NCBI GenBank assembly: GCA_036399775.1 | Contig: DASWMJ010000028.1 | Coordinates: 29,842-93,841 of the forward strand | Direction of reading: 5' to 3' | Length of the DNA stretch: 64,000 nucleotides | Source: JADMIH01 sp036399775 | GTDB lineage: Bacteria; Chloroflexota; Chloroflexia; QHBQ01; JADMIH01 | Part shown: one piece after another, positions 57,637 to 64,000 of the stretch | Numbering within the stretch: position 1 is the stretch's first letter | Layout: every line of letters starts with the position of its first letter | Program-made: the position numbers and the translations under genes | The notes under the pieces: generated by a model | Database searches by the model: none | What the model saw: only the letters and a program-made list of their open reading frames with translations | Told to the model about the DNA's origin: nothing

Positions 57637-60434
57637 ACCTCCTTGTGACCCTGCTAGGCGTGCCTGTACTGCTCTTCTTGCTCTATGTGCCGGGCGCCGT
57701 CACGCTAAACTCGCTTGCCATGAAACGCCCCTACCGCGCGGCCTTCGCCAGCCGGGACGAGTGGGTGTTTGCGGCTGTGCTTGTGAGCCTGCTGGTCACG
57801 GGCGGCGTCGGGTTCGTGCTTGCCGAGGTGGGCCTCTTCTGGTGGTGGCTGATTCATCCGATAGTGTGTCTGCTTTCGCTGGCGATAGCCCTGGCATTGG
57901 GTGGTATCTCTCTACGCCCCTGGCGGTGGCAAACGCTCGTTGAATTGGTGAAGGTGCCCGCGCCGCTCCCGTTGAGGCAGGCTGACCACCGGCAGTCCCG
58001 GCTGCGTGCCATGTCGCTTGCTGTTATAGTCGTTGTTGCGGTTGCGCTCTTCTCGCGGCCCGCCGAGATGTTGCGGGGCGCGCTCGATTCAGGGGTCTAT
58101 GTAAATGCTGGAGTGGCGCTTGGCCGCACCGGGGCGATCCTCCAGCGCGACGTGCTGATGCGCCAGCTCAACGACGACGCGGGCGAAGGCAACGAACTGC
58201 TGCAAGGGCAGAGCCTCTACCGCTACACGCTGGACAGGCTGCGGCTATCGGGCTTCTACGTGCTCGATAAGAAGGCCGCGCTCGTCCTCCCACAACACTA
58301 TTCGCTCTACCCGGCCTGGATAGGGTTGCTCTATTCGCTTTTCGGCATCTGGGGCGCGCTCTACGCCACACCGATGTTGATGCTCCTGCTCGTGCTGGCG
58401 GTCTACTATTTCGCCAGGCGTGCCATGTCGCCCGGAGCGGCGTTGCTGGCCCTGGCGCTGCTTGTGCTCTGCCCGGTGATGATATGGTTCGCGCGCTATC
58501 CGGTCTCCGAGGTGCTTACCGGCTTGCTTGCATTCGGGGGATTCTATGCTTTCTTGAGGATGGTGAGCCTACAAGGGGAGGGCATGGTAGCTGAAAATGT
58601 AGAGATGGCTGATAGCGATAGAGCGCGGGAGCATTGGGCGTCGTTCTTTGGAGTCGTGGCGGGCGTGTCGCTGGGGCAACTTTCCCTGGCGCGGCCCGAC
58701 TTCATTTTCTACCTCATAGCCGTTGTGGGCTACGCGCTCTACTGGCGGCTGGCTCGCAAGTATCGCGCGCCGTACACGTGGTTCCTGGGGAGCCTGGGGC
58801 TGATACTGGCGCAGTACGCTTTGCACTTCGCCTTCTTCGGCTTCGCTTACACCCTCGACCTCTACCACAACGTAATCCAGGACGTGCGCCGGTTGTGGGG
58901 CCCGCTGCTGCTGGCCCTGTACGTGGGCGTGTTGCTGGTATTCGCCCTGGACAGATTCTACCCGCGCCTGCGCCGCGCGTGGACCGCCGCCGAACGGTGG
59001 GTAGTGAGGTACAGGTGGGTTTGGGCGGGCTTGCTCGTTTTGGCCGTCGGGGGTTACGCGGCTTACCATTACGCTATCGGACCCTGGCTGCCCAACATGC
59101 GCGAGGATAACGCGGGCAGGCCGCTCGCGCAGACTGTATTCACCACATGGGAGAGCTATATAGGCGCGCCCGTTGACCTGGGCGAGAGGTACAACCTGCT
59201 CAGGATAGGGTGGTACCTTTCGCCGCTGGGGATTGTGGTGGGGGTGGCTGGGCTGCTGCGGTGGATTTGGGGCAGGCTGGGCCATGCAACGCTGCTCTTC
59301 TTCGGCTGCCTTCTCATTTCGAGCTTCGTTTTCATCCAGGAGACGTATACGGACGCGCACTACATATATACGATGCGCCGGTACGTGCCCGTGATACTGC
59401 CCGCGCTGGTATTAGGCTTCGCGTGGGCTTGCCAATTCTTGTGGTCGCGGGTGCGGCCCAGGCTGGTCGGCACGGCGCTCGCTCTTCTGGTTGCGGGAGG
59501 ACTTGCTCTTTTCTTCGGCTACACCGGGCGCGCTATCGTGGCCCACGTAGAAGAGGGTGGCGCGGTGGCCCAACTGGCCGATCTGGCAAACAGGATACCC
59601 GCGAACACGGTGGTGATATTCAGCAACGAGCGGGACGAGCCTAACGTAGTAGCCACTCCGCTGCAATACATATTTGGGATAGAGAGCTTCGTGGCGAACC
59701 GCACCTATCCCAACATCAATAACGACGCGCTCGACAGCATAGTGACCCGGTGGCGCAAGCAAGGGTATAACGTGTGGGTGCTCATGAGCGCGAACGGCGG
59801 CAAGCTCCACCTGCCGGGCTACTCGCTTAAAGAGGAGGGTAGCTGGGACTACGCCGTGCCTGAATTCGAGCAGCTTTACTACCAGAAACCCTTCAACGTT
59901 TCGAGCGCGTACCTCCCCTGGGGGTTGTACTCGGTGCAGCCCAAGACGCCGCCTCCCGCGTGGCCTTACAGTATTGACATAGGCGACATGGACTACCCCA
60001 CGCTGGTGGCGGGCTGGCACAGGCAGGAGCGCGATAACCCCGCCTCACCCTACTGGCGCTGGACGGGCGACCAGGCTCTCCTCCGGCTGCCCTGGCCCTC
60101 CAGCGCCGCGATCTCCAGGCTTCAGGGCGGGCGCGTCACTTTGAGCCTGCGCCCGGAAACTCCCATCACAGGCCAGCCATTCCGCCGGACCGACCCCTTG
60201 ACAGTGACCCTCTCCTTAGACGACACTCCCATAAGCGAGGTGATAGTGCCTCCTGGCTCTGAGTTCGGAGAGTACACAATACAGGTGCCGCCCGGCCTGT
60301 CGAAACGAAGGAGTCCTGAAGGGTACGCAATGCTGCGTATCACCGCGCCAACGTGGTCGGGGCTACAGGCGGGGTTGAGCTATGACGCCCGCACGCTGGG
60401 GATACAGGTGGATGCTGTGAGGGTGGGTCCATAA
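57630..60434 (+). CDS. Giant GT-C-like membrane protein with C-terminal beta module
   Basis: ATG 57630 overlaps the upstream stop by seven bases; the open frame extends further but the GT4 gene occupies it. The 934-residue protein has about 14 TM helices, an outer-loop motif R-G-A-L-D-S-G-V-Y-V-N-A (about 148-159) that takes the place of the GT-C acidic motif, and a long soluble C-terminus. Its last 155 residues (780-934) are the beta module D-I-G, G-W-H-R-Q-E, W-R-W that also occurs at the N-terminus of the 40055 and 42090 proteins and at the C-terminus of the 32200 protein. Function: likely glycan polymerase or transferase; unproven. Confidence 0.72.
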   Translation: MLDLLVTLLGVPVLLFLLYVPGAVTLNSLAMKRPYRAAFASRDEWVFAAVLVSLLVTGGVGFVLAEVGLFWWWLIHPIVCLLSLAIALALGGISLRPWRWQTLVELVKVPAPLPLRQADHRQSRLRAMSLAVIVVVAVALFSRPAEMLRGALDSGVYVNAGVALGRTGAILQRDVLMRQLNDDAGEGNELLQGQSLYRYTLDRLRLSGFYVLDKKAALVLPQHYSLYPAWIGLLYSLFGIWGALYATPMLMLLLVLAVYYFARRAMSPGAALLALALLVLCPVMIWFARYPVSEVLTGLLAFGGFYAFLRMVSLQGEGMVAENVEMADSDRAREHWASFFGVVAGVSLGQLSLARPDFIFYLIAVVGYALYWRLARKYRAPYTWFLGSLGLILAQYALHFAFFGFAYTLDLYHNVIQDVRRLWGPLLLALYVGVLLVFALDRFYPRLRRAWTAAERWVVRYRWVWAGLLVLAVGGYAAYHYAIGPWLPNMREDNAGRPLAQTVFTTWESYIGAPVDLGERYNLLRIGWYLSPLGIVVGVAGLLRWIWGRLGHATLLFFGCLLISSFVFIQETYTDAHYIYTMRRYVPVILPALVLGFAWACQFLWSRVRPRLVGTALALLVAGGLALFFGYTGRAIVAHVEEGGAVAQLADLANRIPANTVVIFSNERDEPNVVATPLQYIFGIESFVANRTYPNINNDALDSIVTRWRKQGYNVWVLMSANGGKLHLPGYSLKEEGSWDYAVPEFEQLYYQKPFNVSSAYLPWGLYSVQPKTPPPAWPYSIDIGDMDYPTLVAGWHRQERDNPASPYWRWTGDQALLRLPWPSSAAISRLQGGRVTLSLRPETPITGQPFRRTDPLTVTLSLDDTPISEVIVPPGSEFGEYTIQVPPGLSKRRSPEGYAMLRITAPTWSGLQAGLSYDARTLGIQVDAVRVGP

Positions 60435-60461
60435 TGCATCTACCTATTCCAATGGCTAACC

Positions 60462-60605
60462 TTGCCCGGCGAGAGTTCGCTACGCTCATAGTCGCGGGCA
60501 ACGGTTACGAAGTCCGCCTACGCGGACTATGAGGGAGAGAGTAGTATGCTAGTCGCCGTAGGGCGACTTTGTAGACGTTGCCCGCGACTGAAGTCGCGGG
60601 CAACG
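60462..60605. repeat. Dispersed palindromic element, family 2 (copy d, rearranged)
   Basis: The left arm (60462-60502) carries an insertion-like change after GCCCGGCGA, and the right arm (60576-60605) is itself a 14-bp palindrome around GA, i.e. its outer half is inverted relative to the other copies. The inner hairpins are GTCCGCCTACGCGGAC and AGTCGCC...GGGCGACT. Intergenic, before the flippase gene. Confidence 0.85.
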
Positions 60606-60619
60606 GTGAAAGGCGCTAG

Positions 60620-62221
60620 ATGCAGGGCGTGAGCGCGAAAAACAAGCCATTAGTCGAGCGGGCGGGAGGGGCGGTATTCTGGAACGTCGCCTTCTTCCCC
60701 TTGAAGGTGCTCATACCGTTGCTGGCAGGGATCGTAGTCGTGCGCCAGTTGCGGGCCGAGGGGTTCGCCCTCTACAATGTCACGCTTGCCCTGCTGAATA
60801 CGCTGGGTCTTTTCTCCGATTTCGGCATCGAGCGCACGCTGCCCCGCTTCTACCCCGAAATAGAGATGAGATTCGGGCGCAGAGGCATCGTGCGCTTCCT
60901 GATGTGGATTACGCTCATCAAGGGTGTTGCGCTTCTCGCGCTAGTGGCGGCGCTGGCTATCGGGGCAGACTACTGGATCAGGCAGTTCGACTTGGGTCAG
61001 GATGGCGGCTGGCTCCTTGCTATGGTCGCGGTCTTGCTGGTGCTGGGGGCGGCGTCCGACGTTTCGATACAACTGCTCTATACGCACTTCAAGCAGAAAG
61101 TCACCAACGCGCTCGACATACTGGTAGCCGTTGCTCGGCCCAGCCTGACGGCCATCTTCATCCTGGTCGGCTGGGGCGCGCTCGGTGCGATACTGGCCCT
61201 TCTGCTGACGACGATTGTCGCCGTCGGATTATCTCTCTGGCAGGCGTGGCGACTGCTCAAGATAATACCTGATGAGCCTCACCGGAAAGCGGCTGGCGTA
61301 AAGCGCCCGTCCGAACGCTCCCTCCGCGACAGGGTCGTGTCATTCGCCGGGCTGAACTACCTGGTCAATTGGAGCGTCTACCTGTACGACCGCGATTTTG
61401 TAGTGCTGTTCATGTCCTTTGTCCTGGCTCCCGATGAGTTGAAGTTCCCGGTAGCGACCATATCGCTCGCCTACAAGTTCACCAAAGAGTTTTTGCGCGC
61501 CCTGGTAGTGCCCCTTACTGGGGTGCAAACACCCTTATTCGCCCGCCTGTACGCAGAGGGACGCATAGACGGCCTGCGGACGGCATATGCCACCATCACG
61601 AAGTTCCTCATGCTGGCTCTGCTGCCTGCGGGTGTCGGCTTGATAGTGGCGGGGGGCAACCTCTTGCAGGTGCTGTACGGGCAGGTGGGGCCTGATGCGG
61701 TGCTAAGCCCACTGACAAGGTCTGCTACGGTGGCCTGCACGGTTATCCTGGCTGTCGGCCTGTTTGGTGAGGCGATGATAAGCGTCGCGCTCAACGTGCT
61801 CGTGGTTTATGAGGACTACCGCGCTGTCGTGGGGGCGCGCCTCTTCTCGCTGGTGAGCATACCGCTATTGGCGCTGCTGGTGCCGCAATACGGGGCGGTG
61901 GGGGCGGCTATCGCGGTGTCGGTGGCGGGCCTCGGCTCTCGCATGCTCGCGCTGGTGTATGCCTTGCGTCGCCTGCAACTGCCCTTCCCGACGCGCTTCT
62001 TCACGCGGGTGGGCACGGCATCGCTCGTCATGGGCTTCGCGTTACTGCCCATACTGGCATTCTTGCCGCCGAACTGGCCCTCTACCATCCTGATGGTGGC
62101 GGCTGGCGTGGCGGTCTTCCTGCTGGCGTTCAAAGGGTTGGGCGGCATCGAGCCGGAGGACAAGGAGCGATTCCGCAGCCTTCGCTTGCCCTTCATGAAC
62201 CTGGCGCTGAGGTTCCTGTAG
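60620..62221 (+). CDS. Oligosaccharide flippase (Wzx/polysaccharide transport family)
   Basis: The 533-residue protein has about 14 TM helices and the N-terminal pattern of PST/Wzx exporters: G-G-A-V-F-W-N-V-A-F-F-P-L-K, V-V-V-R-Q-L-x-x-E-x-F-A-L-Y-N-V, L-x-x-L-G-L-F-S-D-F-G-I-E-R-T-L-P-R-F. It should flip undecaprenyl-linked oligosaccharides to the outer face. An AAAGGCG site lies five bases before ATG. One base separates it from the GT4 gene after it, so the pair is an operon. The glycan it moves is likely made by the GT4 enzymes upstream. Confidence 0.9.
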   Translation: MQGVSAKNKPLVERAGGAVFWNVAFFPLKVLIPLLAGIVVVRQLRAEGFALYNVTLALLNTLGLFSDFGIERTLPRFYPEIEMRFGRRGIVRFLMWITLIKGVALLALVAALAIGADYWIRQFDLGQDGGWLLAMVAVLLVLGAASDVSIQLLYTHFKQKVTNALDILVAVARPSLTAIFILVGWGALGAILALLLTTIVAVGLSLWQAWRLLKIIPDEPHRKAAGVKRPSERSLRDRVVSFAGLNYLVNWSVYLYDRDFVVLFMSFVLAPDELKFPVATISLAYKFTKEFLRALVVPLTGVQTPLFARLYAEGRIDGLRTAYATITKFLMLALLPAGVGLIVAGGNLLQVLYGQVGPDAVLSPLTRSATVACTVILAVGLFGEAMISVALNVLVVYEDYRAVVGARLFSLVSIPLLALLVPQYGAVGAAIAVSVAGLGSRMLALVYALRRLQLPFPTRFFTRVGTASLVMGFALLPILAFLPPNWPSTILMVAAGVAVFLLAFKGLGGIEPEDKERFRSLRLPFMNLALRFL

Positions 62222-62222
62222 C

Positions 62223-63437
62223 GTGCGCGTTGCCATCGTCACCACTGCGGGCGTGACGCGCCAGTTCCGCCAGTGGCCCGAAGCTATACTGGGGCGTGCG
62301 CTGGTGGCGCGTGGGCACGACGTTGCGGCTTTCACTTTGCACGAGGAAGGCTCGGACATTACGGGCCGGAGCCGCGAAGACGTTGACGGCATAGAGGTCT
62401 ATCGCGTCAAAGTGAGCAAAGTGTGGACGGCACCGACGCTGGCCCCGCTCCTGTTGCGCTTCCGCCCCGACGTGATACACCTCTTCCACCTGCGTAACGC
62501 GCTGAACTGGCAAGCCACTCTGCTGGGCAAGCTGTTCGGCATCCCTGTCGTCTTTACCGTAGTCGGCCCCTTCCACGACCCCTACCTCGTGGACGACCGC
62601 GAACGCCCTTACCTGGGAAAGATGTACCCCCGGCGGCTCCTGTACACACCCCTGCAACTTGCACGCAGGCTGGTAAGATCGCGCTTTCGCAAGCCCCTCT
62701 CGACGTGGCAGAACTGGTGCATGCACTACCCCTTGAAAGCAGCAGATAAGTTGATAGCCCTGTCGCGGCATGAGGTAGGGGTATTGGCCCGCCTGGGTAT
62801 CAAGGGCGGTAAGGTGGAGCGCATCCCCCTGTGGATAGACGTGCCCTATATAGAGGCGCTGCCCCACGCCCCTTCCCTGGCCGCAAACTACTCTTCGCCC
62901 CACGTATTGTTCTTCGGCCAACTGAAGGAGCGCAAAGGGTACGATACGCTTGCCCAGGCAATGCCACTGGTGCTGGAAGCGTGCCCCACCACGACATTTC
63001 TCTTCGCGGGTCAGAACCCCGCCCGCGCCGGCCACCTGACCGAAATATGTGAGCGCAACGGCACGCTTGCTAGCCTGGTGCTGCTGGGCAAAGTAAGCGA
63101 GGAGGACAAAGTCAGGCTAATGCGCTCTGCTGAATGCCTGGTCTACCCGACGCGCTACGAGAGCTTTGGCCTCCCGCCCCTCGAAGCGATGGCGGCGGGC
63201 TGCCCGGTAATCGCAACGAACATACCCGTCGTGAATGAGATGATCCAGGATGGCATAAATGGCGTGCTCGTCACGCCCGAAGACCCGGCTGCCCTGGCAA
63301 GAGGTATTATGCGTGTGCTGTCCGACCCCGCGCTGCGCGTCTCGCTGGTGGAGGAGGGTAAGCGCACGCTGGCACGGTATGAGGAGGGGGCAATTATTGA
63401 GTGCATAGAAGCGGTATACGGACAGGTACATTGCTAA
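62223..63437 (+). CDS. GT4 family glycosyltransferase
   Basis: GTG at 62223 follows the flippase stop at once. The 404-residue protein has the GT-B motifs M-R-V-A-I-V-T-T-A, H-L-F-H-L-R-N (acceptor domain), F-G-Q-L-K-E-R-K-G-Y-D-T-L (about 236-247), F-A-G-Q-N-P and Y-E-S-F-G-L-P-P-L-E-A-M-A-A-G (about 310-324) with E-x7-E intact. It is the last gene of the glycan locus. Sugar unknown. Confidence 0.93.
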   Translation: MRVAIVTTAGVTRQFRQWPEAILGRALVARGHDVAAFTLHEEGSDITGRSREDVDGIEVYRVKVSKVWTAPTLAPLLLRFRPDVIHLFHLRNALNWQATLLGKLFGIPVVFTVVGPFHDPYLVDDRERPYLGKMYPRRLLYTPLQLARRLVRSRFRKPLSTWQNWCMHYPLKAADKLIALSRHEVGVLARLGIKGGKVERIPLWIDVPYIEALPHAPSLAANYSSPHVLFFGQLKERKGYDTLAQAMPLVLEACPTTTFLFAGQNPARAGHLTEICERNGTLASLVLLGKVSEEDKVRLMRSAECLVYPTRYESFGLPPLEAMAAGCPVIATNIPVVNEMIQDGINGVLVTPEDPAALARGIMRVLSDPALRVSLVEEGKRTLARYEEGAIIECIEAVYGQVHC

Positions 63438-63535
63438 AGGTCGCTGCAAGGCAGGCGTAGAATAAGCGAAATGTCGCTTGAGATCGAGGATATAAGGGCC
63501 TGAGGTAGATGCAAGTGAACGTCCAGTTTCACCTG

Positions 63536-63544
63536 TGTTATAGT
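63536..63544 (+). promoter_or_regulatory. Extended -10 promoter candidate for the DUF433 gene
   Basis: TGtTATAGT (63536-63544) has the extended -10 form, with no clear -35. It lies about 49 bases upstream of ATG 63593, in the 155-base gap after the glycan locus, which has no other feature. Confidence 0.45.
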
Positions 63545-63592
63545 AGGAGAGATCAGTAACAAGTCAGCTTGTAGTGCCCCAAGGGGTTAGAT

Positions 63593-63823
63593 ATGAGTGT
63601 AGATTATCGCCGGATCATTACAATCGAGCCTGGCAAACGCGGAGGGAAGCCGTGTATACGTGGTATGCGGATCACGGTCTATGACGTGCTTTCCTACCTT
63701 GCGTCGGGCATGACCCAGCAAGAAGTGCCTGAGGACTTCTCGTATCTAACTGAAGAAGATATACTTGCGTGCCTTAGTTATGCGGCAGATCGCGAACGGC
63801 AAATGCTAGTCGAGCAAGGGTGA
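63593..63823 (+). CDS. DUF433 family antitoxin-like protein
   Basis: The 76-residue protein has the DUF433 pattern: I-T-I-E-P-G-K-R-G-G-K-P-C-I-R-G-M-R-I-T-V-Y-D-V-L, then L-A-S-G-M-T-x-E-E-V-x-E-D-F-x-Y-L-T-E-E-D-I-L-A-C-L. The family forms helix-turn-helix DNA-binding antitoxins paired with DUF5615 (PIN-like) toxins. Here the expected toxin start overlaps its stop codon, but ends after five codons. AAGGGG with the usual spacing precedes ATG. Confidence 0.9.
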   Translation: MSVDYRRIITIEPGKRGGKPCIRGMRITVYDVLSYLASGMTQQEVPEDFSYLTEEDILACLSYAADRERQMLVEQG

Positions 63824-63837
63824 AATTGCTCTTTTGA
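63820..63837 (+). pseudogene. Remnant of a DUF5615-type toxin start (five codons)
   Basis: GTG AAA TTG CTC TTT TGA overlaps the DUF433 stop (GTGA) exactly where the partner toxin normally starts. It encodes M-K-L-L-F, the usual first residues of DUF5615 PIN-like toxins, then stops. The rest of a toxin is not visible within the remaining 160 bases, which are palindromic repeats. A truncated toxin is the best explanation; chance is possible since only five residues match. Confidence 0.4.
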
Positions 63838-63881
63838 TTGCGTATGTGGTGGCCGTGATAAGTGTTGGCAATTGAGCCGTA

Positions 63882-64000
63882 GGGGCGCGATTTATCGCGC
63901 CCCACATTTGTTTTCCTACCTCAAATGTGAACGCTTGCTTACCAACGTAAGCGTTCACATTTGAGGTAGGGGCGACCCGGTGGGTCGCCCTGGTGGGGTT
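63882..64000. repeat. Cluster of palindromes at the right edge (family 3 and relatives)
   Basis: Three structures are stacked: a 9-bp hairpin GGGGCGCGA/TCGCGCCCC (63882-63903), a perfect 22-bp inverted repeat (63915-63936 with 63949-63970; left arm begins CCTACCTCAAATGTGAACGC), and the start of a GGGGCGACCC-type family 3 element (63966-64000) cut by the window edge. No gene is seen. Confidence 0.85.

Noticed and set aside
58569..60020. Long antisense frames (263 and 202 residues) opposite the giant GT-C gene
   Set aside because: Both are R/P/H-rich shadows in a GC-rich region; the plus-strand protein covers them without interruption.

Overview
The window is high-GC DNA from what is most likely a member of the Chloroflexota. 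The inference rests on the protein families present: MalT-type LuxR regulator, DUF4388 protein, F420-type nitroreductase, DUF5946, GYD, DUF1801, PRC-barrel, MptB-like GT-C enzyme, and runs of very large GT-C membrane proteins. It also rests on several families of dispersed palindromic repeats of a kind I associate with these genomes. No rRNA, tRNA, CRISPR array, IS transposase or phage gene was recognised.

Layout. (1) 1-30.7 kb is a mixed chromosomal region, mostly minus strand. It holds a methyltransferase tail, a GNAT acetyltransferase, trpA, a DUF5946 protein, and a small operon of single-TM peptide, double PRC-barrel protein and DUF3096 peptide. It continues with a coupled M24 peptidase and giant membrane protein, an MptB-like mannosyltransferase, an XRE regulator, a deazaflavin nitroreductase, a DUF4388 protein and a secreted protein with a sortase-like tail. 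After these come two phosphotransferases, DUF1801 and GYD proteins, secreted or lipoprotein-like proteins, a four-gene redox operon (98-aa protein, two MDR dehydrogenases, nitroreductase), an MFS exporter, a MalT-type LuxR regulator and a 1058-aa orphan protein. (2) 30.9-63.4 kb is one uninterrupted plus-strand locus for surface polysaccharide or glycolipid assembly. It has eight GT4 cytoplasmic glycosyltransferases, eight multi-TM GT-C-type or YfhO/DUF2079-type membrane proteins, three SAM methyltransferases, a Trm112-like peptide, a Wzx-type flippase, and two or three unrelated small proteins. Genes are chained by 4-25 nt overlaps, and palindromic repeats separate the sub-operons. (3) 63.4-64.0 kb holds a DUF433 antitoxin whose toxin partner appears to be reduced to five codons, followed by repeat clusters.

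The likely logic of region 2 is that GT4 enzymes build lipid-linked glycans on the cytoplasmic face from nucleotide sugars, the flippase exports them, and GT-C enzymes elaborate them outside using polyprenyl-phosphate sugars. Methyltransferases probably modify the sugars. Nucleotide-sugar synthesis, an initiating phosphoglycosyltransferase and chain-length control are not in the window.

The most notable observations are: a recurring extracytoplasmic module (G-F/W-H/Y...R-W signature) carried at the N-terminus of two GT-C proteins and the C-terminus of two others in the same locus; apparent leaderless promoters with the -10 box exactly six bases before ATG at three genes; simple GGTCAG/GGGGCGA-type repeats inserted in frame into two membrane enzymes; modular palindromes with flipped internal parts; and small genes found from ribosome-binding sites. 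Everything here is read from sequence alone; no similarity search was run.
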